Source: Puniceicoccaceae bacterium
GTDB lineage: Bacteria > Verrucomicrobiota > Verrucomicrobiia > Opitutales > Coraliomargaritaceae
Assembly (NCBI GenBank): GCA_003331195.1
Contig: QOOZ01000014.1
Location: 45,652-109,651, forward strand
DNA: 64,000 nucleotides
Direction of reading: 5' to 3'
The notes under the pieces were generated by a model. That model ran no database searches, was not told where the DNA came from, and saw nothing but the letters and a program-made list of their open reading frames with translations. Each line of letters begins with the position of its first letter. Positions within the stretch are counted from its first letter, which is position 1. Shown here piece after piece: positions 1-7,981 of the stretch. A program made the position numbers and the translations under genes.

Positions 1-382
1 AATTTACTCCATCGCCTACTCTATATGCATAAAGGGTATTTGGGTCCAAGCTCCTAATGGTGACACTATGGTAATGAGCTTGATTTATATCGCTCTGAAA
101 AAATATAGTTTTTGCCCCAAATAAATCTGGGTTTAAGTCACGCCCACTGGCATTTGCAACCGCTATTTGGACATAAGCTTTTTTTACAGAGGTATCTGTT
201 CTCCATGTAATGGATTGCGTTGTTGCTGGATTATCTTCCCAAGTCAGAACTATACGATCTGGCATTGGTGTTGGTTTATACATTTCTACAGATGAATATT
301 TAACGATGCCCGAATCATCGTGAGCTAATGCATAGAGGCATAGAAATAAACCTAAGAGTACTGCTTTTGAGAACCTAAACAT
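1..382 (-). CDS. Purple acid phosphatase-like metallophosphoesterase, N-terminal part (runs off left edge)
   Basis: The reverse strand is open without a stop from an ATG at 382 to the window edge, 127 codons. The product starts with a short signal peptide (a hydrophobic stretch ending in LYALA near residue 20). It continues into a beta-sandwich segment with PDRIVLTWEDNP, SITWRTD and HSVTIRSLDPNTLYAYRVGD. These match the fibronectin-like N-terminal domain of purple acid phosphatases and related exported metallophosphatases. The catalytic metal-binding domain would lie beyond the edge, so activity cannot be judged. The segment is visibly AT-richer than the genes to its right, with AGA, ATA and TTA codons, which suggests transfer. 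Family assignment is fairly sure; enzyme function is inferred. Confidence 0.7.
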   Translation of the reverse strand, partial: MFRFSKAVLLGLFLCLYALAHDDSGIVKYSSVEMYKPTPMPDRIVLTWEDNPATTQSITWRTDTSVKKAYVQIAVANASGRDLNPDLFGAKTIFFQSDINQAHYHSVTIRSLDPNTLYAYRVGDGVN

Positions 383-481
383 TGTTTTTAACAAATTGAT
401 TAAAGAGATACATAATATGTTTGGCTCATTATGCTTCAAACCCAAAGAAATAAAAACTCTAGGTCATTACAAATTGTTACT

Positions 482-616
482 ATGGTGGGTCTGGCTGGCA
501 GTGATGCGTGGAATACCTATGCCGAAGGTCAGGTCTTTGAGGTGGAAGGCAATTCCAAGTTCAGCCTGAAAGTGGCTGATGGTGGGGCGGACTATTGCTG
601 TAGCTATATTCAGTAG
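482..616 (+). pseudogene. ppnP: 3' remnant of pyrimidine/purine nucleoside phosphorylase PpnP (DUF1255)
   Basis: An ORF of 61 codons opens at 431, but only its last 40 or so residues resemble anything. The segment [20 protein letters not shown], followed by [16 protein letters not shown], lines up with the C-terminal half of the small cupin-fold enzyme PpnP (E. coli [20 protein letters not shown]... ending SYLCRYL). PpnP is normally about 95 residues; the first half is absent. The N-terminal residues encoded before about 485 are unrelated and AT-rich, in line with a breakpoint there. It is read as a decayed fragment. A short expressed peptide cannot be excluded. Confidence 0.65.
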
Positions 617-705
617 GGTCAGTGCTATTGCAGGGGGCGTATCTCAAGTGTAAGGTTACGCTTTGTGACCTTGCTCTTTAATACCCTTACGCTATCTGTT
701 TCTTC

Positions 706-1218
706 ATGAATGGAGTATTAGTTTTAACGATCAGTGGGCAAGATCGCGCGGGTTTAGTTGAAAAACTTGCAGATGTGATTGCGGAGCATGGTGGAAATTG
801 GGAGCATTGTCGGATGGCTCATCTTGCTGGGCGTTTCGTCGGTTTGTTGGAGGTGACGGTGACTGGAAATCAGCAACAGGACCTTGAATCGGCACTACGT
901 GGGATCAGTGACCTTGACGTGATGATCGCTCCTGGGCTAGCTCCCTCTGAGATGGAGCCTATGCGTCAGTTTGACCTCGAAGTGGTCGGTAGTGACCATC
1001 CTGGTATTGTGCGTGACGTATTTAAGGCATTGGCTCAAGTGTCCGTTAATGTGGAAGAGCTCAGCACCCGAGCCTATAGCGCGCCTGATAGCGGCTGTAT
1101 ACTTTTTGAAGCAAACGCTCGGTTGGCAGCTAGTTCAAAGGTCGACCGTGAGAAAATCCGTAATCATCTTGAGAAGATCGCACTCGATGTCTTGGTGGAT
1201 ATACGGCTGGGTGACTGA
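706..1218 (+). CDS. Tandem ACT-domain protein, GcvR-like
   Basis: The 170-residue protein has two ACT-type modules, roughly residues 3-80 and 87-168. The first opens [20 protein letters not shown] and the second [20 protein letters not shown]; both have the DxxGhv turn typical of ACT ligand sites. This is the architecture of the glycine cleavage regulator GcvR and related small ACT proteins, which bind amino acids and act through partner proteins, with no DNA-binding domain of their own. No gcv genes lie nearby, so the ligand and partner are unknown. The start follows TTTCTTC without a clear ribosome-binding site. The gene stands alone; its neighbour downstream is convergent. Confidence 0.75.
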   Translation: MNGVLVLTISGQDRAGLVEKLADVIAEHGGNWEHCRMAHLAGRFVGLLEVTVTGNQQQDLESALRGISDLDVMIAPGLAPSEMEPMRQFDLEVVGSDHPGIVRDVFKALAQVSVNVEELSTRAYSAPDSGCILFEANARLAASSKVDREKIRNHLEKIALDVLVDIRLGD

Positions 1219-1230
1219 TTTATTTTGGCT

Positions 1231-1282
1231 CAATGATGTATTTATACCTTAACAGGATTCTACATCTTGCGATACGTCATTG
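1231..1282. repeat. Imperfect inverted repeat between convergent genes
   Basis: CAATGATGTAT (1231-1241) and ATACGTCATTG (1272-1282) pair over 10 of 11 positions across a loop of about 30 bases. It lies between the ends of two convergent genes, so it may act as a weak bidirectional terminator. No strong T-tract follows on either side, and it could be chance. Confidence 0.3.
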
Positions 1283-1340
1283 AAGGCTCAGTGCAGACCA
1301 AAGTGAGGCGTATAAACTGATCGCAACATTTAGAGCACGA

Positions 1341-2603
1341 TTATTCGACTTCTGCCATTTGTTCAGAGTGGATTTGACTCAAAGTAAGCACTCCACTGGT
1401 CAGAGTGCGGCTACTGCCATTGGATTGTGCGCTGAGTTGATAGCTGTTGGTTTCAGCACCGTCGGCTATGATTAGACGGGCATTTGCGTGGCCCTCCCTG
1501 GTATCTAACATTTTAAGTGAATCTCCATAGGCGCGGATTATGAAGTCGCGGTCGGACATTTGGAGATTCGCCTGATTTAATAAAGTATTGGTGAGCATCT
1601 CGGCGACTTCATTGCTAGAAGCCGCAGACTCTATTTCGTAAATATAAGCGTCGGATAGGTGGGTTAGCGTTTCGAGAGTATTGGTATGATCACGAAGTGT
1701 GACTTGTGTGAGTAATGCATCTTCGAGGATTTCGTCTTCTATGCTCAGTGCCGCTGCTAGGTCGTCGACTTTGACAATTTGATGGACGGCGATAAGCAGC
1801 GTTTCCAGATCAATTGCACGCAGGGAGAGAAGTCCACTGCTCGATCCTTCAGGTCGAATCAGCTCGATGGCGAGTAGCGCTTTTTTATCTTGAGCGAAGA
1901 TGGCCTCGTTTTGGTAGCTGAAGATTTGGCTGCTATTGTCTAACGTATTAGGGTTGAGCTTGAAACCTACGGGGATAGTTACGCTGAATGCGTTACCATC
2001 GATTTGAGTGAGAGTGTTATAAAAGTCCTTACGTAACTTGGCATCGGTGCGGTGAGTTCCTTCGCTATCTTGGGTGAAAACGCCGTCGAAGAACAGCGTC
2101 TCATAGTCTAGTTGCCAGCATCTTTCCAGAAGCTGCTGGCAAAGCGTCGCCATGGCCTCTTCGAAAGTGGAAGATTCCAGTACGTAGTCGAATCGTGCTT
2201 CGTCGATTGTTACCTGTGCCGCCTTCTGTGCGTCGACCGAGGTGAGTAAAGCCACCAAGCTTTTTTGATTAGTCCGGATGTTCAAGTTCGCGCTCTCGAT
2301 CATTAGTTTGCCGCGCTTGACGATCTCCTTTATGTCTCTGTCAGGATCAAAAGTTGAGGGTTTAGTTTCGGCTAAGTATTGTCCACTACGTAGGTTGGAC
2401 TTAGCGTCCTCGATCGCAGCCTCTAGATTGAGAAATTGTATATTCTGCGACGCCGTCATATAGGGCATTAGAACATCGATCTGTTCGATGATACTTAAGT
2501 CAATAGCTTCCTCTTTTGAAGCCTTAGCACTGGCCATGAATGGCAAAAATATGACAGTTGTAAGCAATAAATTTGCCCAAGATCTTAGTCTGGATCGATA
2601 CAT
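1341..2603 (-). CDS. Exported protein of unknown function
   Basis: I do not recognise this 420-residue protein. The start is placed at the ATG at 2603, because the product then begins MYRSRLRSWANLLL and carries a clear signal peptide ending near MASAKA, residues 1-27; the reading frame opens 27 codons earlier with no signal-like start. After the signal the sequence is rich in acidic residues, Leu and Ala, and mostly helical in appearance, with SDAYIYEIESAASSNEVAEM near residue 335. A beta-like C-terminus ends YQLSAQSNGSSRTLTSGVLT and then a short tail. No membrane segment or cysteine pair stands out. It is convergent with the ACT gene and divergent from sufT. Probably periplasmic. Confidence 0.6.
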   Translation of the reverse strand: MYRSRLRSWANLLLTTVIFLPFMASAKASKEEAIDLSIIEQIDVLMPYMTASQNIQFLNLEAAIEDAKSNLRSGQYLAETKPSTFDPDRDIKEIVKRGKLMIESANLNIRTNQKSLVALLTSVDAQKAAQVTIDEARFDYVLESSTFEEAMATLCQQLLERCWQLDYETLFFDGVFTQDSEGTHRTDAKLRKDFYNTLTQIDGNAFSVTIPVGFKLNPNTLDNSSQIFSYQNEAIFAQDKKALLAIELIRPEGSSSGLLSLRAIDLETLLIAVHQIVKVDDLAAALSIEDEILEDALLTQVTLRDHTNTLETLTHLSDAYIYEIESAASSNEVAEMLTNTLLNQANLQMSDRDFIIRAYGDSLKMLDTREGHANARLIIADGAETNSYQLSAQSNGSSRTLTSGVLTLSQIHSEQMAEVE

Positions 2604-2757
2604 AATGAGAATTTTGACAGTGTTATAAAATAGGTGTGACGAGCATCTTAAGACCTTGAAGATTTGCCAAGTACATTCCGTCAAAGAGTTGATAGTTTTG
2701 ATGTCATATTTACCGTATGTTTACTTTACCATGTGCCACGCATTGACAGGAACCCTT

Positions 2758-3345
2758 ATGATAGTGTTTCTTAGTTGTATGCAGATTAATGAAGAATTAA
2801 CTCTCGTCCGCGATACCGAAGCCACGATCATTCCCGCAGGGGATATACAGGTATTGCCTTCGGGCACACGCGCAGTGATTTCGCAAGCGCTCGGTGGAAC
2901 TGTGACTATTCGTACAGACTCAGGTTTGTTCCGCCTTTCGAGCCAAGACTGGGATGCTCTAGGTGCAGAAGCCCAAGCGCAACTTGATCAGGCGGTCAAG
3001 GAGGCGGAGTCTGTATCTGGTGATGTGCCTTTCGGTGAAGAGCTGGTCTGGGAGGCGATGAAAGGCTGCTTCGATCCCGAGATACCAGTTAACATTGTGG
3101 ACCTGGGGCTCATCTATGATTTGCAAATCAACGATCCGGATACCGATGGTAGGCACGCGATCAATGTTAAAATGACATTGACCGCCCAAGGCTGCGGCAT
3201 GGGTCCTGTCATCGCAGAAGATGCGAAAAAGAACATCGAAGCGCTCGGCGCCGTATCGTCGGCGCAAGTCGACATCGTGTGGGATCCGCCTTGGACGCCA
3301 CATATGATCTCTGATGCTGGTCGTCAAAAGCTAGGTTTGGAGTAG
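2758..3345 (+). CDS. sufT: Iron-sulfur cluster assembly factor SufT (DUF59)
   Basis: SufT is a MIP18/DUF59-family protein that helps mature [Fe-S] proteins, usually with the SUF machinery. Family markers are visible: the N-terminal LVRDTEATIIPAG and VISQALGGTVTI, then the DUF59 core EAMKGCFDPEIPVNIVDLGL and MTLTAQGCGMGP with its conserved Cys, ending VDIVWDPPWTPHMISDAGR. The frame is open from 2656, but an AGGAA at 2748-2752 with 5-base spacing favours the ATG at 2758 (195 residues). The ATG at 2779 (188 residues) matches the usual family start better; the choice is open. No other suf genes are in the window. Confidence 0.88.
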   Translation: MIVFLSCMQINEELTLVRDTEATIIPAGDIQVLPSGTRAVISQALGGTVTIRTDSGLFRLSSQDWDALGAEAQAQLDQAVKEAESVSGDVPFGEELVWEAMKGCFDPEIPVNIVDLGLIYDLQINDPDTDGRHAINVKMTLTAQGCGMGPVIAEDAKKNIEALGAVSSAQVDIVWDPPWTPHMISDAGRQKLGLE

Positions 3346-3421
3346 GGCGCTACGAACACAATGGCTGTCGCTGGCCTTGGCAAATATAGTCCTACGTCTT
3401 GCTGTATTTTGTGCTGTGACT

Positions 3422-5320
3422 TTACGTTTGCAAGGCGGCTAGTTTAGCAAACTTTGCCATTACGCATTCTAAAATGGATTGGGGGCTGAGGCCATTTTCA
3501 TCGCGTAGCTTTTTCACAGAACTGCCGTGTTCGATGAAGGTGTCCGGCCAGCCAATGCGTTCGACGTGGCAGTGTTGTAGTTCGGCGATTTGGAGCGCTT
3601 CCATCGCTGCACTGCCCAAGCCCCCGGTGATGACGTGGTCTTCCATTGTCACAATGAGGCGAGTCGATTGTGCGGACTCGGCGAGTAATACGGTGTCTAG
3701 TGGCTTGACGAAGCGTGCGTTGACCACACCTGCATCGATGCCGTGCTCACGGAGGCTGCTGGCAAGCTCTTCTGCATCAGTGACCATCGTGCCAATAGCC
3801 CAGATGTCTATATCGCTACCTGATTTTAGGCGTTTTGCTTTGCCGACTTCGATTGCTTTAGGTTTTTCTTTTATCGGGGTGCCGACTGCGTTACCGCGTG
3901 GATAGCGGATGAAGGCGGCACCTTGATAGGCGAGGCCTGTGGCCATCATGTCGGCAAGTTCATCTTCGTTGGCGGGTGCCATGACGACGATACCTGGCAC
4001 GCAGCGTAAATAGGAAAGGTCAAAGAGGCCGTGGTGGGTGGCGCCATCGTTAGGTGACAGACCCGCGCGATCCATGCAGAAGAGCACAGGCAAGTTTTGC
4101 AGCGCGACATCATGGATGATCTGATCGTAAGCGCGTTGTAGGAAGGTCGAGTAGATCGCGCAGACGGGATGGTAGCCAGAAGTGGCCATACCCGCTGCAA
4201 AGAGAACGGCGTGTTCTTCGGCGATACCGACATCGAAGAATTGGTCGGGCAACTCTTTCTCAAGAATATTCAGCCCAGTACCGGAAGGCATGGCAGCAGT
4301 GATGCCCACGACGTTTTTGTCCTCACGTGCTAGCTTGACAAGAGTCTCACCCATCACGTCTTGATACTTAGGTGGAATGCCCGAGGCGGAGGGAGGTCCT
4401 TTGCCCGTCTTTATATCGAAGGGGCTGGCGCCGTGAAAGCGCTCAGGGTTTTCGATGGCGACATCGTATCCGCGACCTTTCTCAGTTAAAATGTGAAGGA
4501 TTACTGGCTGTTCGGCATTTTTTGCAAACTCTAGGTAGTGCTCGACCTGCTTTTGATCGTGCCCATCAATGGGGCCAATATAGCGAATACCGAATTTTTC
4601 AAAGAGTGATGAGGAGACGAAGAAGTCTTTCGTCTCTTGTTTCCACTTAATACCAAATTTGATGATCGACTCACCGCCTGGCATTTTTTGGAGAAGACTC
4701 TCGATGCCGTCGTTGAGGCGGTTGTAGATTGGGTTTGTGATCAGCTCGTTAAAGTAGCGAGATAGTGCGCCTACATTTTTTGCGATCGACCACTTGTTAT
4801 CATTGAGAATGATGATGAGGCGTTTGGTTGAGCCGGCTACGTTGTTGAGCGCTTCCATCGTGATGCCACATGTAAAAGCGGCGTCGCCACAGAGCGCGAC
4901 GACATTCTCGTCAGTGCCACGCTTATCGCGGGCGACAGCCATACCTAGCGCGGCGGAAAGTGCGGTGCCAGCGTGGCCTGCACCGAAGGCGTCGTGCTCG
5001 CTTTCGTTACGCGTGAGAAAGCCGCTGTAGCCATCACTCGTACGGATGTGGTCAAAGCGTTCGTCGTTGCGTCCGGTCAGTAGCTTGTGAACATAGCCTT
5101 GGTGGGAGACGTCGAAGCAGAAGCGGTCTTTTGGCGTATTAAACACGCGATGCAGGCCAATGGTGAGCTCGACCACTCCTAGGTTGGGACCGACGTGACC
5201 ACCATTTTTGGAGGTCGTTGCTATGACGCGTTCGCGAATCTCTTCTGCCAGTTGTGGTAGTTCTTCGAGCGTGAGATTTTTTACGTCATCAGGCGATTGG
5301 ATCTGGGCGAGTAGGGACAT
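3422..5320 (-). CDS. dxs: 1-deoxy-D-xylulose-5-phosphate synthase
   Basis: Dxs joins pyruvate and glyceraldehyde 3-phosphate using thiamine diphosphate, the first step of the MEP isoprenoid pathway. The 632 residues match the family length, with the TPP domain, pyrimidine-binding transketolase domain and C-terminal domain in order. His42, His73 (DVSHQGY), the catalytic Glu368 in GIAEEHAVLF and YSTFLQRAYDQIIHDVALQN are present. Oddly, the usual GHSSTS reads GHAGTA (115-120), and the TPP/Mg motif GDG reads GDA at 145-147, followed by FTCG, with NDN at 173-175. This marks a divergent Dxs branch. It is the last gene of the pta, DRTGG, xseB, dxs run, 8 bases after xseB. Confidence 0.93.
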   Translation of the reverse strand: MSLLAQIQSPDDVKNLTLEELPQLAEEIRERVIATTSKNGGHVGPNLGVVELTIGLHRVFNTPKDRFCFDVSHQGYVHKLLTGRNDERFDHIRTSDGYSGFLTRNESEHDAFGAGHAGTALSAALGMAVARDKRGTDENVVALCGDAAFTCGITMEALNNVAGSTKRLIIILNDNKWSIAKNVGALSRYFNELITNPIYNRLNDGIESLLQKMPGGESIIKFGIKWKQETKDFFVSSSLFEKFGIRYIGPIDGHDQKQVEHYLEFAKNAEQPVILHILTEKGRGYDVAIENPERFHGASPFDIKTGKGPPSASGIPPKYQDVMGETLVKLAREDKNVVGITAAMPSGTGLNILEKELPDQFFDVGIAEEHAVLFAAGMATSGYHPVCAIYSTFLQRAYDQIIHDVALQNLPVLFCMDRAGLSPNDGATHHGLFDLSYLRCVPGIVVMAPANEDELADMMATGLAYQGAAFIRYPRGNAVGTPIKEKPKAIEVGKAKRLKSGSDIDIWAIGTMVTDAEELASSLREHGIDAGVVNARFVKPLDTVLLAESAQSTRLIVTMEDHVITGGLGSAAMEALQIAELQHCHVERIGWPDTFIEHGSSVKKLRDENGLSPQSILECVMAKFAKLAALQT

Positions 5321-5328
5321 TTCGTAAA

Positions 5329-5565
5329 TTAATCTTCGCTAGAATCGTCAAAGTTTTCGAGCTCACCAGTTTTAAGATTGAGTTGTTCGATTTTGAGCTC
5401 GGCTTCTTTTAGCTGCGCTTGGCAATGATTCAGTAGTTTAGAGCCTTCTTCAAACTTAGCTACTAAGTCAGCGAGCGGCGTATCGCCGTTCTCCATTGCT
5501 TGGATGAGGCCTTCAAGGCGCTCGACAGATTTTTCAAAAGTGGGGGCTTCTTTTTTTGCTGGCAT
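5329..5565 (-). CDS. xseB: Exodeoxyribonuclease VII small subunit
   Basis: XseB partners XseA to form exonuclease VII, which degrades single-stranded DNA. The 78-residue product has the family signature: FEKSVERLEGLIQAMENGDT, then LADLVAKFEEGSKLLNHC and a coiled helix rich in Glu and Lys. The size is typical. It sits 5 bases after the BioD/DRTGG gene and 8 bases before dxs; the xseB-dxs pairing is common in bacteria. xseA is not in this window. The acidic C-terminus FDDSSED is unremarkable. Confidence 0.92.
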   Translation of the reverse strand: MPAKKEAPTFEKSVERLEGLIQAMENGDTPLADLVAKFEEGSKLLNHCQAQLKEAELKIEQLNLKTGELENFDDSSED

Positions 5566-5570
5566 TGTAT

Positions 5571-6746
5571 TTAATCATGTGAGTCGAAGGCGCTCTGGAT
5601 GACTTCGAGATCGATGTTTTTAATGATGAGATCTTTGATGATCGGTATTTTATCCTCATCGCTAGGCTGTGTCTTGACTGTCATGTTGTTGATTTTGGAA
5701 GCGACTTTATAGCTGTCCTCCTCGCACATGATAACGGGGATCGAGGTTTTCTCGATCATTTCCATTAGCTCCTGTTGGGGAAGAATATCACGCGTTAGGA
5801 TGATACCGCCAATGAGGTTATCTCTACCCAGCCCTTCGGTTGCGATGGCTGATAGAATGATGTCTTCTCGGTCGCCTGGCGCTATAATGAGTGTGCCCTT
5901 GACGAGGTATTCTGCGAGACCTTTGGCTGCCATTGCTCCGATAATAACTTTGTCGATCCGGTTTTTACTGCCGGAGGTTTTGCCATTGAGCCAGCGCCCT
6001 TTAGTCTCGGCGACTACTTGTTCTAGATTAGGTTGTGTCAGCTTGCACTCGTGGGGAATACAACCGAGTAGCGGGATATTCATGCGTTCAAGGGCAATAC
6101 GGCAATATTTGTCGACCATCTCTAGCTTGTCGGGTTCGACTTTGTTGATAATCGCTCCGATTATCTGCACGCCGGCAGCTTCGAAGACGGCCTTGTTAAG
6201 CGCGATTTCATCAATCGGCCGTCCGATGCCGCCACGTGCGACAATGATAACTTTTGCATTGAGGCGCTTGGCGACTTCCGCGTTGGAGAGATTGAAGACT
6301 GATCCCACACCAGCGTGACCGCTGCCTTCAATAATTATGTAGTCACGCTCAAAGGCTGCACGGTCGAAGGCACGGCACATTTTATCGATCAGATCGGTGT
6401 GACTTGCGGAGGGGTTATCTAGATACTCCCTGGAAAAAGTTGTATGCACAGCAATGGGACTCATCGCGTGGATTGGGGTCTTCACATTAAAAATTTGGTT
6501 GAGCAAGATGGAGTCTTCGTCGATCTGGCGGCCTTCGACTTCGACGAAGCGCTGGCCTACTGGCTTGATGAATCCAACTTGCTCGGTGATACTACGTATT
6601 GCCGAAAAGAGAGCAAGACTCGTGGTGGTCTTACCGTCATTCATCCGAGTCGCGGCGATGAAGATACGTTTGGTTGTCTTGTTGCGCGGCGCAGTTAAGA
6701 TCTCCGTGTCCTCGGGTTCGGTGAAGTCTTTTTGTCTTAGTGGCAT
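5571..6746 (-). CDS. BioD-like/DRTGG protein, stand-alone N-terminal half of a long phosphotransacetylase
   Basis: The 391-residue protein resembles the N-terminal region of long-form Pta enzymes. It has a dethiobiotin-synthetase-like P-loop segment, RIFIAATRMNDGKTTTSLAL (near residue 28-47), a BioD-type switch IIEGSGHAGVG (near 140), and a DRTGG-like domain from about residue 265 (AMAAKGLAEYLVKGTLIIAPG). In enterobacterial Pta these domains are fused to the catalytic domain and tune activity and oligomer state. Here the catalytic domain is a separate gene 40 bases upstream, and this gene follows it. A regulatory or nucleotide-sensing role for the Pta enzyme is inferred. The first Thr-rich stretch probably lies in the cytosol; no membrane segment is seen. 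Confidence 0.82.
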   Translation of the reverse strand: MPLRQKDFTEPEDTEILTAPRNKTTKRIFIAATRMNDGKTTTSLALFSAIRSITEQVGFIKPVGQRFVEVEGRQIDEDSILLNQIFNVKTPIHAMSPIAVHTTFSREYLDNPSASHTDLIDKMCRAFDRAAFERDYIIIEGSGHAGVGSVFNLSNAEVAKRLNAKVIIVARGGIGRPIDEIALNKAVFEAAGVQIIGAIINKVEPDKLEMVDKYCRIALERMNIPLLGCIPHECKLTQPNLEQVVAETKGRWLNGKTSGSKNRIDKVIIGAMAAKGLAEYLVKGTLIIAPGDREDIILSAIATEGLGRDNLIGGIILTRDILPQQELMEMIEKTSIPVIMCEEDSYKVASKINNMTVKTQPSDEDKIPIIKDLIIKNIDLEVIQSAFDSHD

Positions 6747-6786
6747 GTACTCAGAGTGAGTTTTGTTAGCTTGCGGATCTGGTATC

Positions 6787-7857
6787 CTAGAGTAGAGTCA
6801 CGTCTTCGTTCAAATCGTCGCTATTCTCGGTCGGGTAGAGTAATTTATGATCGATAGCCTGCGAGGCGACCATCACGGCAGTACTAAATATATCGGTAGC
6901 TGAAGCACCACGACTGATCTCTGCAGCGGGCTTGGCAAGACCAGTAAGTATGGGACCATAGTTGCGCGCACGGGTCAAGGTGTCGACTAGTTTAGAGGCG
7001 ATGTTGGCTGAATGTAGATCAGGAAAGATGAGAACGTTAGCATGACCGGCGACGGGACCGTCGATCTTCTTGGCTTTCGCAGTAATAGGGTCAAGAGCGG
7101 CGTCGACTTGAAGCTCCCCGTCAATCTCCATAGGAATGCCGAGTTCACGAGCTTTGATGCGCGCCATTTTAGTGGCTGCTTTCATCTTGGCCACGGTTGG
7201 GTCCTTACTCGTCACGCTTTTACTAGAGTAGCTCAGCAAAGCCACGTAGGGCTTTGTATTAGTTAGGTGGTATCGAAGCGCGGCAGTAGTCACTGCGATG
7301 TCAGCAAGTTGTTCGCTCGTTGGATTAGGAATCACAGCGCAGTCAGCAAGAAAGAGCTCTCGGTCTTTACCCGTCTCAAGGTCTTCCAGATCGAAGATGT
7401 TGAGCGAAGATACGGTGTTAACATCGGGTAGGCGAGGGACGATTTGCAGGAGCGGGCGTAGCGCACTAGAGGCGGAACTGGTGGCACCCGATACGATCGC
7501 ATCAGCCTGCGAGGTTGCGAGCATCATAGTAGCGTAGTAGTTGGTGTCCTCCAGGTATTGCTCTGCGTCTTTTTCTTTGAGGTTTTTGAAACGGCGCAGG
7601 CCTTGAAATTTTTGGACGAAACCTTCCCACTCATCACTACGGCGCGGCTCGATAATTCGGATGTGCTCAAGGTTGATGTTGAGCTTTTCGGCATTGGCCT
7701 TAATTTTCATACGGTCGCCTAATAGAATCGGAATACCTAGTGAATTGGATGCAAATTTGCGTGCTGCTTGCAAGATGCGAGGGTCACTGCCTTCAGGGAA
7801 GACGACGCGTTTTGGATGGCGCTTGAGGCGGGCGGTGAGTTTTGAAATGAGTGGCAT
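6787..7857 (-). CDS. pta: Phosphate acetyltransferase, short catalytic form
   Basis: Pta interconverts acetyl-CoA and acetyl phosphate. The 356 residues cover only the PTA_PTB catalytic domain, typical of short Pta. Family segments include PKRVVFPEGSDPRILQAARK near the start, IVSGATSSASSALRPLLQIV in the middle, VALLSYSSK and DGELQVDAAL, then NVLIFPDLHSANIASKLV and GPILTGLAKPAAEISRGAS near the end. The DRTGG partner follows 40 bases downstream. The ackA gene is not in the window. It starts the leftward operon. The promoter should lie in 7858-7981, shared with divergent murJ. Confidence 0.93.
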   Translation of the reverse strand: MPLISKLTARLKRHPKRVVFPEGSDPRILQAARKFASNSLGIPILLGDRMKIKANAEKLNINLEHIRIIEPRRSDEWEGFVQKFQGLRRFKNLKEKDAEQYLEDTNYYATMMLATSQADAIVSGATSSASSALRPLLQIVPRLPDVNTVSSLNIFDLEDLETGKDRELFLADCAVIPNPTSEQLADIAVTTAALRYHLTNTKPYVALLSYSSKSVTSKDPTVAKMKAATKMARIKARELGIPMEIDGELQVDAALDPITAKAKKIDGPVAGHANVLIFPDLHSANIASKLVDTLTRARNYGPILTGLAKPAAEISRGASATDIFSTAVMVASQAIDHKLLYPTENSDDLNEDVTLL

Positions 7858-7981
7858 TGATCAAATAATAAGTTTAAAGTGGTCTTACTGACTAAAGTAA
7901 GAGAAAGACCAAGAACTAAGAGTAATAAATATACAATTGCCAAAGCTTTTTACGCCGTAGTTTCTAGTCTTTACCAGGGTA

